Source of the DNA: JAMLIN01 sp041676645
GTDB lineage: Bacteria > Pseudomonadota > Gammaproteobacteria > Burkholderiales > Burkholderiaceae_E
Direction of reading: 5' to 3'
NCBI GenBank assembly: GCA_041676645.1
Contig: JBAYRO010000006.1
Span: forward strand, 1-64,000
DNA: 64,000 bases
The position numbers and the translations under genes were made by a program. Shown here in pieces: positions 46,984-55,218 of the stretch. Below the pieces are notes generated by a model. It was not told where the DNA came from, did not search any database, and was given only the letters and a program-made list of their open reading frames with translations. Numbering within the stretch: position 1 is the first letter of the stretch; each line of letters begins with the position of its first letter.

Positions 46984-47406
46984 ATGTCGAACCTGAAGGG
47001 AAGCCGTACACACGAGAACCTCAAGGCGGCGTTCGCCGGTGAAAGCCAGGCAAACCGACGCTATCTCTATTTCGCCAACAAGGCCGACGTCGAGGGGCAT
47101 CCCGAAGTCGCAGCCCTGTTCCGTTCCACCGCCGAAGGCGAGACCGGCCATGCGCATGGCCATCTCGACTATCTCGCGGAAGTCGGCGACCCGGCTACCG
47201 ATCTCCCCATCGGCAGCTCGTCGGACAACCTCAAATCGGCGGTGGCCGGCGAAACCCACGAATACACCGACATGTATCCGGGCATGTCCAGGGAAGCCCG
47301 GGACGAGGGTTTCGACGAAATCGCCGACTGGTTCGAAACCCTCGCCAAGGCCGAACGCTCGCACGCGAACAAGTTCGCCAAGGCGCTCGAGACCCTGGAC
47401 GACTGA
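46984..47406 (+). CDS. Rubrerythrin-type diiron protein without rubredoxin domain
   Basis: Ferritin-like four-helix protein of 140 residues. Diiron ligand motifs are visible: ENLKAAFAGESQANRRY (Glu near 20), EGETGHAHGHLDYL (ExxH, about 60) and GETHEYTDMYP, and further Glu and His in the C-terminal helix (ETLAKAERSHANKF). Full rubrerythrins add a C-terminal CxxC rubredoxin domain, absent here, so electrons must come from another protein. A likely role is peroxide reduction or iron-related stress defence. A strong ribosome site (AGGAGGAG) precedes ATG 46984. The Fe-S gene and DUF3501 gene follow on the same strand. Confidence 0.9.
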   Translation: MSNLKGSRTHENLKAAFAGESQANRRYLYFANKADVEGHPEVAALFRSTAEGETGHAHGHLDYLAEVGDPATDLPIGSSSDNLKSAVAGETHEYTDMYPGMSREARDEGFDEIADWFETLAKAERSHANKFAKALETLDD

Positions 47407-47430
47407 TACGGGTTCGCTCGCAAGCCGGTA

Positions 47431-47498
47431 GCGGGCAAACCCCGCACACAGCGGGTCCCGCCTCACGGATGTGGGCGGGACGACCCGTTTCGTCGGGT
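47431..47498. terminator. Hairpin cluster after the rubrerythrin gene
   Basis: Three stems occur in a row: GCGGG/CCCGC (47431-47445), GTCCCGCC (47455-47462) with GGCGGGAC (47474-47481), and ACCCG/CGGGT (47483-47498). No clear T-run follows, so they may attenuate rather than end transcription into the Fe-S gene. Confidence 0.4.
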
Positions 47499-47545
47499 TG
47501 CCGAAGGCCCGGAACCCATCGGCCCGGACACCAGGAGACCAGGCG

Positions 47546-48898
47546 ATGAGCGTCAAGGAAGGCTCGCTCGAAGCACCCACGCGACATCCCATCGATTGGC
47601 GCGAACCGTCCTACTACGATGAACGCGCCTGCCAGGATGAAATGGAGCGGGTGTTCGACATCTGTCACGGATGTCGACGCTGCGTCAGCCTGTGCAACGC
47701 CTTCCCCACCCTGTTCGACCTGGTCGACGAAAGCGAGACCATGGAGGTCGATGGCGTCGATCGCGAGGACTACTGGAAAGTCGTCGACCAGTGCTACCTC
47801 TGCGATGTCTGCTACATGACGAAGTGTCCCTACGTTCCGCCCCACCCGTGGAACGTCGACTTCCCGCATCTGATGCTGCGCGGCAAGGCGATCCGGTTCC
47901 GCGCCGGCAACCCCCGCCGTTTTCGTGACGGCGTGCTGTCCTCGACCGACCGCAACGGCAGGCTGGCCTCGATCCCGATCGTGGTGCATGCGGTCAATGC
48001 CGCGAATCGCACTCCGCTCCTGCGCAAGGCGCTCGAAGGCAGCCTGGGCGTGCATCGCGACGCCTGGCTGCCGGAGTTCGCCAGCCCGAGTTTCCGCTCC
48101 CGACCCCCGGCCCGCGGCGCAACGATCGAAGCTCGCGACGGTGCGCGCACACCCGGCAAGGTCGCGATCTTCACCACCTGCTACGTCAACTACAACGAAC
48201 CCGGCATCGGACGCGACCTCGCCGCCGTTCTCGAGCACAACGGGATTCCGTGGATCCTCGCCGAGAAGGAATACTGTTGCGGCATGCCGAAGCTCGAGCT
48301 CGGCGACCTCGAATCCGTCGCCCGGCTGAAGGCGAAGAACATCCCGCGGCTGGCGCGACTGGCCCGCGACGGCCATGCGATCCTCGCGCCGATTCCCTCC
48401 TGCGCCCTGATGTTCAAGCAGGAACTTCCGCTGATGTTCCCCGAGGACCAGGAGGTCCTGGCGGTGCGCGACGCCCTGTTCGACCCCTTCGAATATTTCG
48501 TCGCCCGTCACAAGGACGGTCTGCTGCGCACCGATTTCAGCCGTGAGCTCGGCAAGGTGTCCTACCACGTCGCCTGTCACCTGCGCGTCCAGAACATCGG
48601 CCAGAAGACGCGCGAGCTGCTGCAGCTGGTTCCGGCCACCGAAATATCGACGATCGAGCGCTGCTCGGGCCATGCGGGGACCTGGGGCGTGAAGAAGGAA
48701 TTCCACGAAACCGCAATGAAGATCGGCCGGCCGGTGTTCCGGGCCGCCGGCAAGCATCCGGCCGGCGGCGAGCCCGACTGGGTGGCCTCGGATTGCCAGC
48801 TCGCCGGCCACCATATCGCGCAGGGCCTGGACGGCAAGGCCGACGACAGGCTCGCCCATCCGCTGACCCTGCTGCGAATGGCCTACGGGCTCGACTGA
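47546..48898 (+). CDS. CCG-domain Fe-S oxidoreductase (HdrD/GlpC-like)
   Basis: Cytoplasmic iron-sulfur protein of 450 residues. Two ferredoxin-type clusters are near the N-terminus: CHGCRRCVSLCNAFP and CYLCDVCYMTKCPYVPP. They are followed by two cysteine-rich (CCG) domains: EKEYCCGMPKLELGD with upstream TTCYVNYNEPG, and VACHLRVQNIG with ERCSGHAGTWGVKKE; CCG pairs bind a non-cubane or 4Fe-4S cluster in heterodisulfide reductase and GlpC. The substrate is unknown; as neighbour of a rubrerythrin lacking its rubredoxin, it may be the electron donor. Start ATG 47546 follows AGGAG. DUF3501 begins 30 bases downstream. Confidence 0.9.
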   Translation: MSVKEGSLEAPTRHPIDWREPSYYDERACQDEMERVFDICHGCRRCVSLCNAFPTLFDLVDESETMEVDGVDREDYWKVVDQCYLCDVCYMTKCPYVPPHPWNVDFPHLMLRGKAIRFRAGNPRRFRDGVLSSTDRNGRLASIPIVVHAVNAANRTPLLRKALEGSLGVHRDAWLPEFASPSFRSRPPARGATIEARDGARTPGKVAIFTTCYVNYNEPGIGRDLAAVLEHNGIPWILAEKEYCCGMPKLELGDLESVARLKAKNIPRLARLARDGHAILAPIPSCALMFKQELPLMFPEDQEVLAVRDALFDPFEYFVARHKDGLLRTDFSRELGKVSYHVACHLRVQNIGQKTRELLQLVPATEISTIERCSGHAGTWGVKKEFHETAMKIGRPVFRAAGKHPAGGEPDWVASDCQLAGHHIAQGLDGKADDRLAHPLTLLRMAYGLD

Positions 48899-48928
48899 AG
48901 CCGGCGAGCGCGACCGAGGAGCGACGCC

Positions 48929-49513
48929 ATGAGGAAACTGACGATCGAATCCCTGCTCAAGCTCGAGGACTACGCGAAGGCGCGTGACGAGTTCCGCCGC
49001 GAGGTGATGGCGCACAAGCGGGATCGCGCGCTGCGCCTGGGAGGGAATCTCAGCCTGCTGTTCGAGGATGAACTCACCGTTCGCTACCAGGTGCAGGAAA
49101 TGCTGCGCATCGAGCGCACCTTCGAGGAAGCCGGCATCCGCGAGGAGCTCGACGCCTACAACCCGCTGATTCCCGATGGCAGCAACCTGAAGGCGACCAT
49201 GATGATCGAGTATCCCGACGAGACGGTGCGCCGCGAACGGCTGGTCGCCCTCAAGGGAATCGAGCGGACTGTCTGGCTGCGCGTCGAGGGCCACGACAAG
49301 ACCCTTGCGATCGCCGACGAGGATCTCGAGCGCGAGACCGAGGACAAGACCTCGGCGGTGCATTTCCTGCGCTTCGAGCTCGGCGCCGAGGCGGCAAGAA
49401 GCCTCAAGGGCGGCGCCACGCTGGCGGCCGGAGTGGAGCATCCGCAGTACCGCTTCACGGTCGATCCCGTGCCGGAAAACATCCGCGAGGCCCTGGCACG
49501 CGACCTCGACTGA
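48929..49513 (+). CDS. DUF3501 family protein
   Basis: A 194-residue conserved protein of unknown function. It begins MRKLTIESLLKLEDYAKARDEFRREVMAHK and contains LSLLFEDELTVRYQVQEMLRIE, the best-conserved block of the family. It has no signal peptide, membrane segment or cysteine cluster, so it is probably cytoplasmic. DUF3501 genes commonly stand right after the CCG-domain Fe-S gene and a rubrerythrin gene, as here (30-base gap, GAGGAG ribosome site), so it should work with them, perhaps as an assembly or regulatory subunit. That role is inference from context only. Confidence 0.9.
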   Translation: MRKLTIESLLKLEDYAKARDEFRREVMAHKRDRALRLGGNLSLLFEDELTVRYQVQEMLRIERTFEEAGIREELDAYNPLIPDGSNLKATMMIEYPDETVRRERLVALKGIERTVWLRVEGHDKTLAIADEDLERETEDKTSAVHFLRFELGAEAARSLKGGATLAAGVEHPQYRFTVDPVPENIREALARDLD

Positions 49514-49572
49514 CGCCTCTCCTGCGGATTCGAACTCGACGGGAGAACGAAGCGCCGGGGCGCGGCCTCGCT

Positions 49573-50055
49573 TCAGGCCCGCATGATCAGGGCGATCGCG
49601 TGGGCCTCGATGCATTCGCCGCGCCCGACCGGACCGAGCCGCTCGCCGGTGCGCGCCTTCACGTTGACCCGATCGGGCTCGATCGCGAGCACCTCGGCGA
49701 TGCGTTCGCACATCGCCGGAACGAAGGATGCCAGCCGCGGCGCCTGGGCGATGATCGAAGCGTCGATATTGCCGATGCGCCAGCCCCGTTTGCCCAGCAC
49801 GCCCCCGATGTGTGCGAGCAACACCGCGCTGTCGGCGCCGCGCCAGCGGGGATCGGTGTCCGGGAAATGGCGGCCGATATCACCCAGCGCCGCCGCGCCG
49901 ATCAGCGCATCGGTGACCGCATGCAGCAGCGCGTCGGCATCCGAATGCCCCAGCAGGCCATGGGAATGCGGAATCGTGACGCCACCGAGCACCAGGGGCC
50001 GCCCGGGCACCAGCGCATGGATGTCGTAGCCCTGGCCGATCCTGTAGGGCATCAT
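49573..50055 (-). CDS. ispF: 2-C-methyl-D-erythritol 2,4-cyclodiphosphate synthase IspF
   Basis: Fifth step of the MEP isoprenoid pathway, cyclising CDP-methylerythritol phosphate with loss of CMP. The 160-residue trimer-forming protein has metal ligands in RIGQGYDIHAL (Asp and His), HSDADALLHAVTDAL and GDIGRHFPDTD, and ends EAHAIALIMRA. ATG 50055 overlaps the ispD stop (ATGA); ATG 50052 is also possible (TGATG). ispD-ispF adjacency is the usual order. Confidence 0.96.
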   Translation of the reverse strand: MMPYRIGQGYDIHALVPGRPLVLGGVTIPHSHGLLGHSDADALLHAVTDALIGAAALGDIGRHFPDTDPRWRGADSAVLLAHIGGVLGKRGWRIGNIDASIIAQAPRLASFVPAMCERIAEVLAIEPDRVNVKARTGERLGPVGRGECIEAHAIALIMRA

Positions 50056-50789
50056 CGCCGCCCCCCGGCCTGCCGCGCGCTGCCACGCGCGCCCAGCACC
50101 GCAACCATCGCGGCGAGGTCCCCGGCGCTGGTCACCTTGAAGTTGTCGCGATGGCCCGGTACCAGTCGAGGCCGATGGCCGGCCGCTTCGATCGCCGCCG
50201 ACTCGTCGGTGGCATCCGGGCATGTCCGCAAGGCATCGCGCAGCATCCCGAGCCGGAACATCTGCGGTGTCTGCGCGAGCCAGAGCCCCGCCCGGTCGAC
50301 GGTACCCCCGGAACGCGCCGGGCTTGCGTCGGCCTCGCGCTTGATTTCGTCGGCCTCGCGCTTGATCGTGTCGGCGACCGGCAGGGCCAGCAGGGCGCCG
50401 ACCGGATCCTCGATGGCGGCATCGCGCAGGGCGTCGAGCGCGGCCAGCGGCAGGCCGGGCCGGGCCGCGTCGTGCACCAGCACCCAGTCGTCGGCCGGCG
50501 CCTCGAGCGATTCGATACCGGCCAGTACGCTGTCGCGCCGGCTGGCGCCGCCGATCGCCCGCACGCTGGCGCGCGGCAGGCCCGCCAGCAGCGCCTCGGC
50601 CCGGCCGGCGTCGTCGGGCGCGACCACCACCACCAGGCGGTCGATCCACTGCGCCGCCAGCAGGGCGCGGACCGAATGCACGATCATCGGCGCATCGAAG
50701 ATGGGCAGGTACTGCTTGGGCAATCCGGCTCCGAGCCGCTGCCCCTGGCCAGCGGCCGGCATGATCGCGTGGATTCGTTCGGGCACCAT
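50052..50789 (-). CDS. ispD: 2-C-methyl-D-erythritol 4-phosphate cytidylyltransferase IspD
   Basis: Third step of the MEP pathway: CTP plus methylerythritol phosphate gives CDP-methylerythritol. The 245 residues show IMPAAGQGQRLGAGLPKQYLPI (nucleotide-binding loop), VLVHDAARPGL (metal Asp) and TVDRAGLWLAQTPQMF. A seven-residue tandem duplication (IKREADE-IKREADA, DNA 50332-50373) lengthens the loop before the TVDR block. The start is ATG 50789 or the following GTG 50786; the AGGAGG site is three and six bases away, so GTG is quite plausible. Divergent from mfd across 47 bases. Confidence 0.95.
   Translation of the reverse strand: MVPERIHAIMPAAGQGQRLGAGLPKQYLPIFDAPMIVHSVRALLAAQWIDRLVVVVAPDDAGRAEALLAGLPRASVRAIGGASRRDSVLAGIESLEAPADDWVLVHDAARPGLPLAALDALRDAAIEDPVGALLALPVADTIKREADEIKREADASPARSGGTVDRAGLWLAQTPQMFRLGMLRDALRTCPDATDESAAIEAAGHRPRLVPGHRDNFKVTSAGDLAAMVAVLGARGSARQAGGRR
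50332..50373. repeat. 21-base tandem duplication in ispD
   Basis: Units 50332-50352 and 50353-50373 differ at three positions. In protein they give IKREADE and IKREADA. In-frame duplication, probably by slippage, in a loop where relatives normally read D-T-I/V-K-R-V once. Confidence 0.85.
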
Positions 50790-50802
50790 GAACCTCCTCG
50801 GC

Positions 50803-50812
50803 TAGAATTCTA
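50803..50812. promoter_or_regulatory. Palindromic -10 shared by ispD and mfd
   Basis: TAGAATTCTA reads TAGAAT (five of six) on both strands in the 47-base divergent gap, so one site may act as the -10 for both ispD (minus) and mfd (plus). No good -35 is seen on either side. Confidence 0.45.
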
Positions 50813-50836
50813 CTTTCACCGCACCAGAACCCATCC

Positions 50837-53800
50837 TTGATTTCTGCCGAGCTCGCATCCGGCGCCCCGCCCGCCCTTCGCCCCTCCGATCCCGCGATCG
50901 AACGACTCGAATGGCCCGCTGCGGGCCGCAAGGCTTCCCTTCCCGCCTGCGCCGGCTCCGGCGACGCCTGGCTGATCGCGCAGCTCGCGCGACACCCGGG
51001 CCGCCAGGGCGCGCTCGCGGTCGTCACCGCGCAGGCGGCCGATACGAACCGCCTGCAGGACGAGATCGGCTTTTTCGATCCCACGATCCGCTGCGCGGTG
51101 CTCCCCGACTGGGAGACCCTGCCCTACGACGCCTTCTCGCCGCACCAGGACCTCATCAGCGAACGCCTCGCGACCCTCTACGACCTGCAGCGCGGCGCCG
51201 TCGACCTCTTGCTGGTTCCCGCCAGCACGGCCGTGCATCGGCTAGTGCCGCGGGAGTTCCTCGCATCGCGGACCTTCTTCTTCGAAAAGGGCCAGCAACT
51301 CGACGAGGCCGGCCTGCGCGAACAGCTCGTCGTCGCCGGCTACGAGAACGTGACGCAGGTCGTGCGGCCGGGCGAATTCAGCATTCGCGGCGGCCTGATC
51401 GATCTCTTCCCGATGGGATCGCGGCTGCCCTACCGGCTCGACCTGTTCGGTCCGGACATCGAGTCGATCCGCACCTTCGATCCCGACACCCAGCGCAGCC
51501 TCTATCCGATCGACCGGGTGCGCCTGCTGCCCGGCCGCGAATTCCCGCTCGACGAGCCTGCCCGCAACCTGTTCCGCAGCCGCTGGCGCGAACGCTTCGA
51601 GGGTGACCCGAGCCGTTGCCCGGTCTACCGGGACGTGGGCAACGGCATCGCGCCCGCCGGCATCGAGTACTACCTGCCCCTGTTTCACGAGCGGACGACG
51701 AGCCTTTTCGAACACCTGCCCGCGGGCGCGACCCTGCTGCTGCATGGCGACATCGAGGGCGCACTGCGCGGCTTCGTCGAGGACACCCGGCAGCGGCATG
51801 CCTTCCTGCGCCATGATCCCGAACGACCGGTGCTCGATCCCGAGGAACTCTTCCTGGGCATCGATGAATTCTTCGCCGCCGCCAATGCGCAGGGACGCTT
51901 CACCCTGGGCCGGGAGCCGGCGGCCTCCGGCAGTCGCGCGTACACGGTCGTGCCGCCGGATGTCGCCATCGACCGCCGCGCCAGCGAGCCGACCGCCGCG
52001 CTGCGCCGCGCGCTGGCCGATGTCGACCGACGCTACCTCCTCGTCGCCGAATCGCCGGGCCGGCGCGAAACCCTGCAGACGATGCTCGCCGAGCACGGCA
52101 TCGAATCGGCCACGATCGACGACTGGGCGGCCTTCATCGACGGCCAGGATCCGGTCGGGTTCGCAGCCGGCCCGCTGGCCGACGGGTTTGCCCGCGACGA
52201 GGCCGGCATCGTCGTCCTGACCGAAGCCGAACTCTTCGTCGGCGCGGTGCGCCGCCGTCGCGGCGGCCGCCGGGAGGCGATCACCGATGTCGACGCGATC
52301 ATCCGCGACCTCTCCGAGCTCAAGGCCGGCGATCCGGTGGTGCATGTACAGCACGGCATCGGCCGCTACCAGGGCCTGGTCAGCATGGACCTCGGCGACG
52401 GCAGCACCGAGTTCCTGCTCCTGCTCTATGCGGGCGATGCCACGCTCTACGTGCCGGTCTCGCAGCTGCACCTCATCATGCGCTACAGCGGCGCAAGTCC
52501 CGACGAAGCCCCGCTGCACCAGCTCGGCAGCGGGCAGTGGGAAAAGGCGCGCCGGCGCGCCGCGGCGCAGGCGCGCGACACCGCCGCCGAGCTCCTCAAT
52601 CTCTACGCCCGCAGGGCGACGCGCATCGGCCATCGCTTCGCCTTCGATTCGCTGGACTACGAGACCTTCGCCGAGGGCTTCGGCTTCGAGGAAACACCCG
52701 ACCAGCTGGCGGCGATCCATGCGGTGGTGCAGGACATGGTCGCGGGCCGCCCGATGGACCGGCTCGTCTGTGGCGATGTCGGCTTCGGCAAGACCGAGGT
52801 GGCCCTGCGCGCTGCCTTCGTGGCGGTTGCCGATGGCCGGCAGGTCGCCCTGCTGGCGCCGACCACCCTGCTGGCCGAACAGCACTTCCAGACCTTCTCG
52901 GACCGCTTCGCCAACTGGCCGGTGCGGCTCGCCCTGCTGTCGCGGTTCCGCTCCGCGAAGGAAGTCGCGAGCGCCATCGATGCGATCAACGGCGGCCAGG
53001 TCGACATCGTGATCGGCACCCACAAGCTCCTGTCGTCGAACCTGAAGTTCCCGCGCCTGGGCCTGACGATCATCGACGAGGAACATCGTTTCGGCGTGCG
53101 CCAGAAGGAGGCGCTCAAGGCGCTGCGCGCCGAGGTCGATGTGCTGACGCTTACCGCGACCCCGATTCCACGCACCCTGGCAATGAGCCTGGAAGGCATC
53201 CGGGATTTTTCGGTGATCGCCACCGCACCGCAGAAGCGGCTCGCCATCAAGACCTTCGTGCGGCGCGAATCCGAGGGCGCGATCCGCGAAGCGCTGCTGC
53301 GCGAGCTCAAGCGCGGCGGCCAGGTCTACTTCCTGCACAATGAAGTCAGCACGATCGAGAACCGTCGCGAACGCCTCGCCCGGCTGGTGCCCGAGGCGCG
53401 GATCGCGGTCGCCCACGGCCAGATGGCGGAGCGCGACCTCGAGCGGGTGATGCGCGACTTCCACCAGCAGCGCTTCAATGTGCTTCTGTGCACCACGATC
53501 ATCGAGACCGGCATCGACATCCCGACGGCCAACACGATCGTGATCCATCGCGCCGACAAGTTCGGCCTGGCCCAGCTGCACCAGTTGCGCGGACGGGTCG
53601 GCCGCTCGCACCATCAGGCCTATGCCTACCTGCTCATCCCCGATGAAAGCGCGATCACCCGCGATGCGAGCAAGCGGCTCGAGGCGATCCAGCTGATGGA
53701 GGACCTCGGTTCGGGCTTCTTCCTGTCGATGCACGACCTCGAGATCCGTGGCGCTGGCGAAGTACTCGGTGAATCCCAGGCGGGCGACATGCAGCAGGTC

Positions 53801-54382
53801 GGCTTCGCGATGTATACCGAAATGCTCGACGAGGCGGTGCGCGCACTCAAGGATGGCCGCGAACCGGACCTCGAGGCCCCGCTCGCCTCGACCACCGAGA
53901 TCAACCTGCACCTGCCCGCGCTGCTGCCGACCGACTATTGCCCGGACGTCCACGAACGCCTGACCCTGTACAAGCGGCTCGCCAACTGCGAATCGTCCGA
54001 CGCCCTCGACGAGCTCCAGGAAGAGCTGATCGACCGCTTCGGCAAGCTGCCCGACCAGGCCCGCGCCCTGGTCGACACCCATCGCCTGCGAATCCTCTCC
54101 CGGCCCCTGGGCGTCAGCCGTATCGACGCCTCCGAAAAGCTGATCCTGATCCAGTTCGTTCCCGAACCCCCGATCGATCCGCTGCGGATCATCCAGTTCA
54201 TCCAGAGCCGGAAGGACACCCGGCTGGCGGGCCCCGACCGGCTGCGGATCGAGACCGCGACCAGCGATGCGAAGGAGCGCGCCCAGCGGATCCGCGAGAT
54301 CCTCGGCTGGCTCGCCAGGCCGGCCGAGGTGGCGGCGGCCGGGTCCGGGAAGAAGAAGAAGAAGGACAAGGCAGGTCGATGA
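50837..54382 (+). CDS. mfd: Transcription-repair coupling factor Mfd
   Basis: Translocase that removes RNA polymerase stalled at DNA lesions and recruits UvrA. The 1181 residues include UvrB-homology modules (about 1-340), an RNA-polymerase-interaction domain (about 480-560, DPVVHVQHGIGRYQGLVSMD), a RecG-like SF2 motor with Walker A GDVGFGKTE (about 646-654) and DEEH (about 748-751), QLHQLRGRVGRS (motif VI), and a C-terminal TRCF domain. It starts at TTG 50837 with no in-frame ATG or GTG nearby. The Lys-rich tail KKKKKDKAGR ends at serB (ATGA overlap). Confidence 0.96.
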   Translation: MISAELASGAPPALRPSDPAIERLEWPAAGRKASLPACAGSGDAWLIAQLARHPGRQGALAVVTAQAADTNRLQDEIGFFDPTIRCAVLPDWETLPYDAFSPHQDLISERLATLYDLQRGAVDLLLVPASTAVHRLVPREFLASRTFFFEKGQQLDEAGLREQLVVAGYENVTQVVRPGEFSIRGGLIDLFPMGSRLPYRLDLFGPDIESIRTFDPDTQRSLYPIDRVRLLPGREFPLDEPARNLFRSRWRERFEGDPSRCPVYRDVGNGIAPAGIEYYLPLFHERTTSLFEHLPAGATLLLHGDIEGALRGFVEDTRQRHAFLRHDPERPVLDPEELFLGIDEFFAAANAQGRFTLGREPAASGSRAYTVVPPDVAIDRRASEPTAALRRALADVDRRYLLVAESPGRRETLQTMLAEHGIESATIDDWAAFIDGQDPVGFAAGPLADGFARDEAGIVVLTEAELFVGAVRRRRGGRREAITDVDAIIRDLSELKAGDPVVHVQHGIGRYQGLVSMDLGDGSTEFLLLLYAGDATLYVPVSQLHLIMRYSGASPDEAPLHQLGSGQWEKARRRAAAQARDTAAELLNLYARRATRIGHRFAFDSLDYETFAEGFGFEETPDQLAAIHAVVQDMVAGRPMDRLVCGDVGFGKTEVALRAAFVAVADGRQVALLAPTTLLAEQHFQTFSDRFANWPVRLALLSRFRSAKEVASAIDAINGGQVDIVIGTHKLLSSNLKFPRLGLTIIDEEHRFGVRQKEALKALRAEVDVLTLTATPIPRTLAMSLEGIRDFSVIATAPQKRLAIKTFVRRESEGAIREALLRELKRGGQVYFLHNEVSTIENRRERLARLVPEARIAVAHGQMAERDLERVMRDFHQQRFNVLLCTTIIETGIDIPTANTIVIHRADKFGLAQLHQLRGRVGRSHHQAYAYLLIPDESAITRDASKRLEAIQLMEDLGSGFFLSMHDLEIRGAGEVLGESQAGDMQQVGFAMYTEMLDEAVRALKDGREPDLEAPLASTTEINLHLPALLPTDYCPDVHERLTLYKRLANCESSDALDELQEELIDRFGKLPDQARALVDTHRLRILSRPLGVSRIDASEKLILIQFVPEPPIDPLRIIQFIQSRKDTRLAGPDRLRIETATSDAKERAQRIREILGWLARPAEVAAAGSGKKKKKDKAGR

Positions 54383-55218
54383 CGCAGCGCTTCATCATCC
54401 AGCGCCCCGGACTGGCACCGGCCACGGTGGCTGAATTCTCCGCCCTCCTCGGCCGCCCACCGGATCGGGTCGACAACGCCAGCGCGACCTGGGAGCATGC
54501 CGACGTCGACACGCGCAGGAGCGGAGAGATCGCCGCGCGCCATGGCGTCGATGCGAATCTCCTGCCGACGGGGTGCCGGCTGGCGGACTTCCGGCTGATC
54601 GCCTTCGACATGGATTCGACCCTGATCACGATCGAGTGCATCGACGAGATCGCCGAGTTCGCTGGCCGCAAGGCGGATGTCGCGGCGATCACCGAGGCCT
54701 CGATGCGCGGCGAGATCCCGGATTTCGCGCAAAGTCTCCGGCAAAGAGTGGCATTGCTCGCAGGACTCGATGAATCAGTCCTGAAACAGGTCTATGAAGA
54801 GCGGCTGCGTCTCTCGCCCGGCGCCGAAGATCTCCTGGATGCCGCCCGGGCGGCCGGCCTGAAGATCCTGCTGGTCTCGGGCGGTTTCACCTATTTCACC
54901 GAGCGCCTGCGCAGCCGGCTGCCGATCGACTACACCCGCGCCAATACCCTCGAGATCATCGACGGCAAGCTCAGCGGTCGGGTGTTCGATCCGATCGTCG
55001 ATGCCGACCTCAAGCGCGACACCGTGCTCGAGACCTGCGCCGCGATAGGCTGCGACCCGGCCGAAGCAATCGTCGTCGGCGACGGCGCCAACGATCTCAA
55101 GATGATGGCGGTGGCCGGCGTCTCCGTCGCCTATCGGGCCAAACCGGTGGTCCGCGCCGGCAGCATGCTGGGCATCGAGCACAACGGGCTCGACGCCATC
55201 GTCGGCCTGCTCAGCTGA
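54379..55218 (+). CDS. serB: Phosphoserine phosphatase SerB
   Basis: HAD-family phosphatase for the last step of serine synthesis. The 279-residue protein has a short N-terminal regulatory-like domain (about 1-70) and the core motifs FDMDSTLI (nucleophile Asp), LLVSGGFTYF (Ser/Thr motif), Lys in DLKRDTV and the acidic VVGDGANDLKMM. ATG 54379 overlaps the mfd stop. Its last 8 bases overlap the end of rimO on the other strand. Confidence 0.95.
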   Translation: MTQRFIIQRPGLAPATVAEFSALLGRPPDRVDNASATWEHADVDTRRSGEIAARHGVDANLLPTGCRLADFRLIAFDMDSTLITIECIDEIAEFAGRKADVAAITEASMRGEIPDFAQSLRQRVALLAGLDESVLKQVYEERLRLSPGAEDLLDAARAAGLKILLVSGGFTYFTERLRSRLPIDYTRANTLEIIDGKLSGRVFDPIVDADLKRDTVLETCAAIGCDPAEAIVVGDGANDLKMMAVAGVSVAYRAKPVVRAGSMLGIEHNGLDAIVGLLS

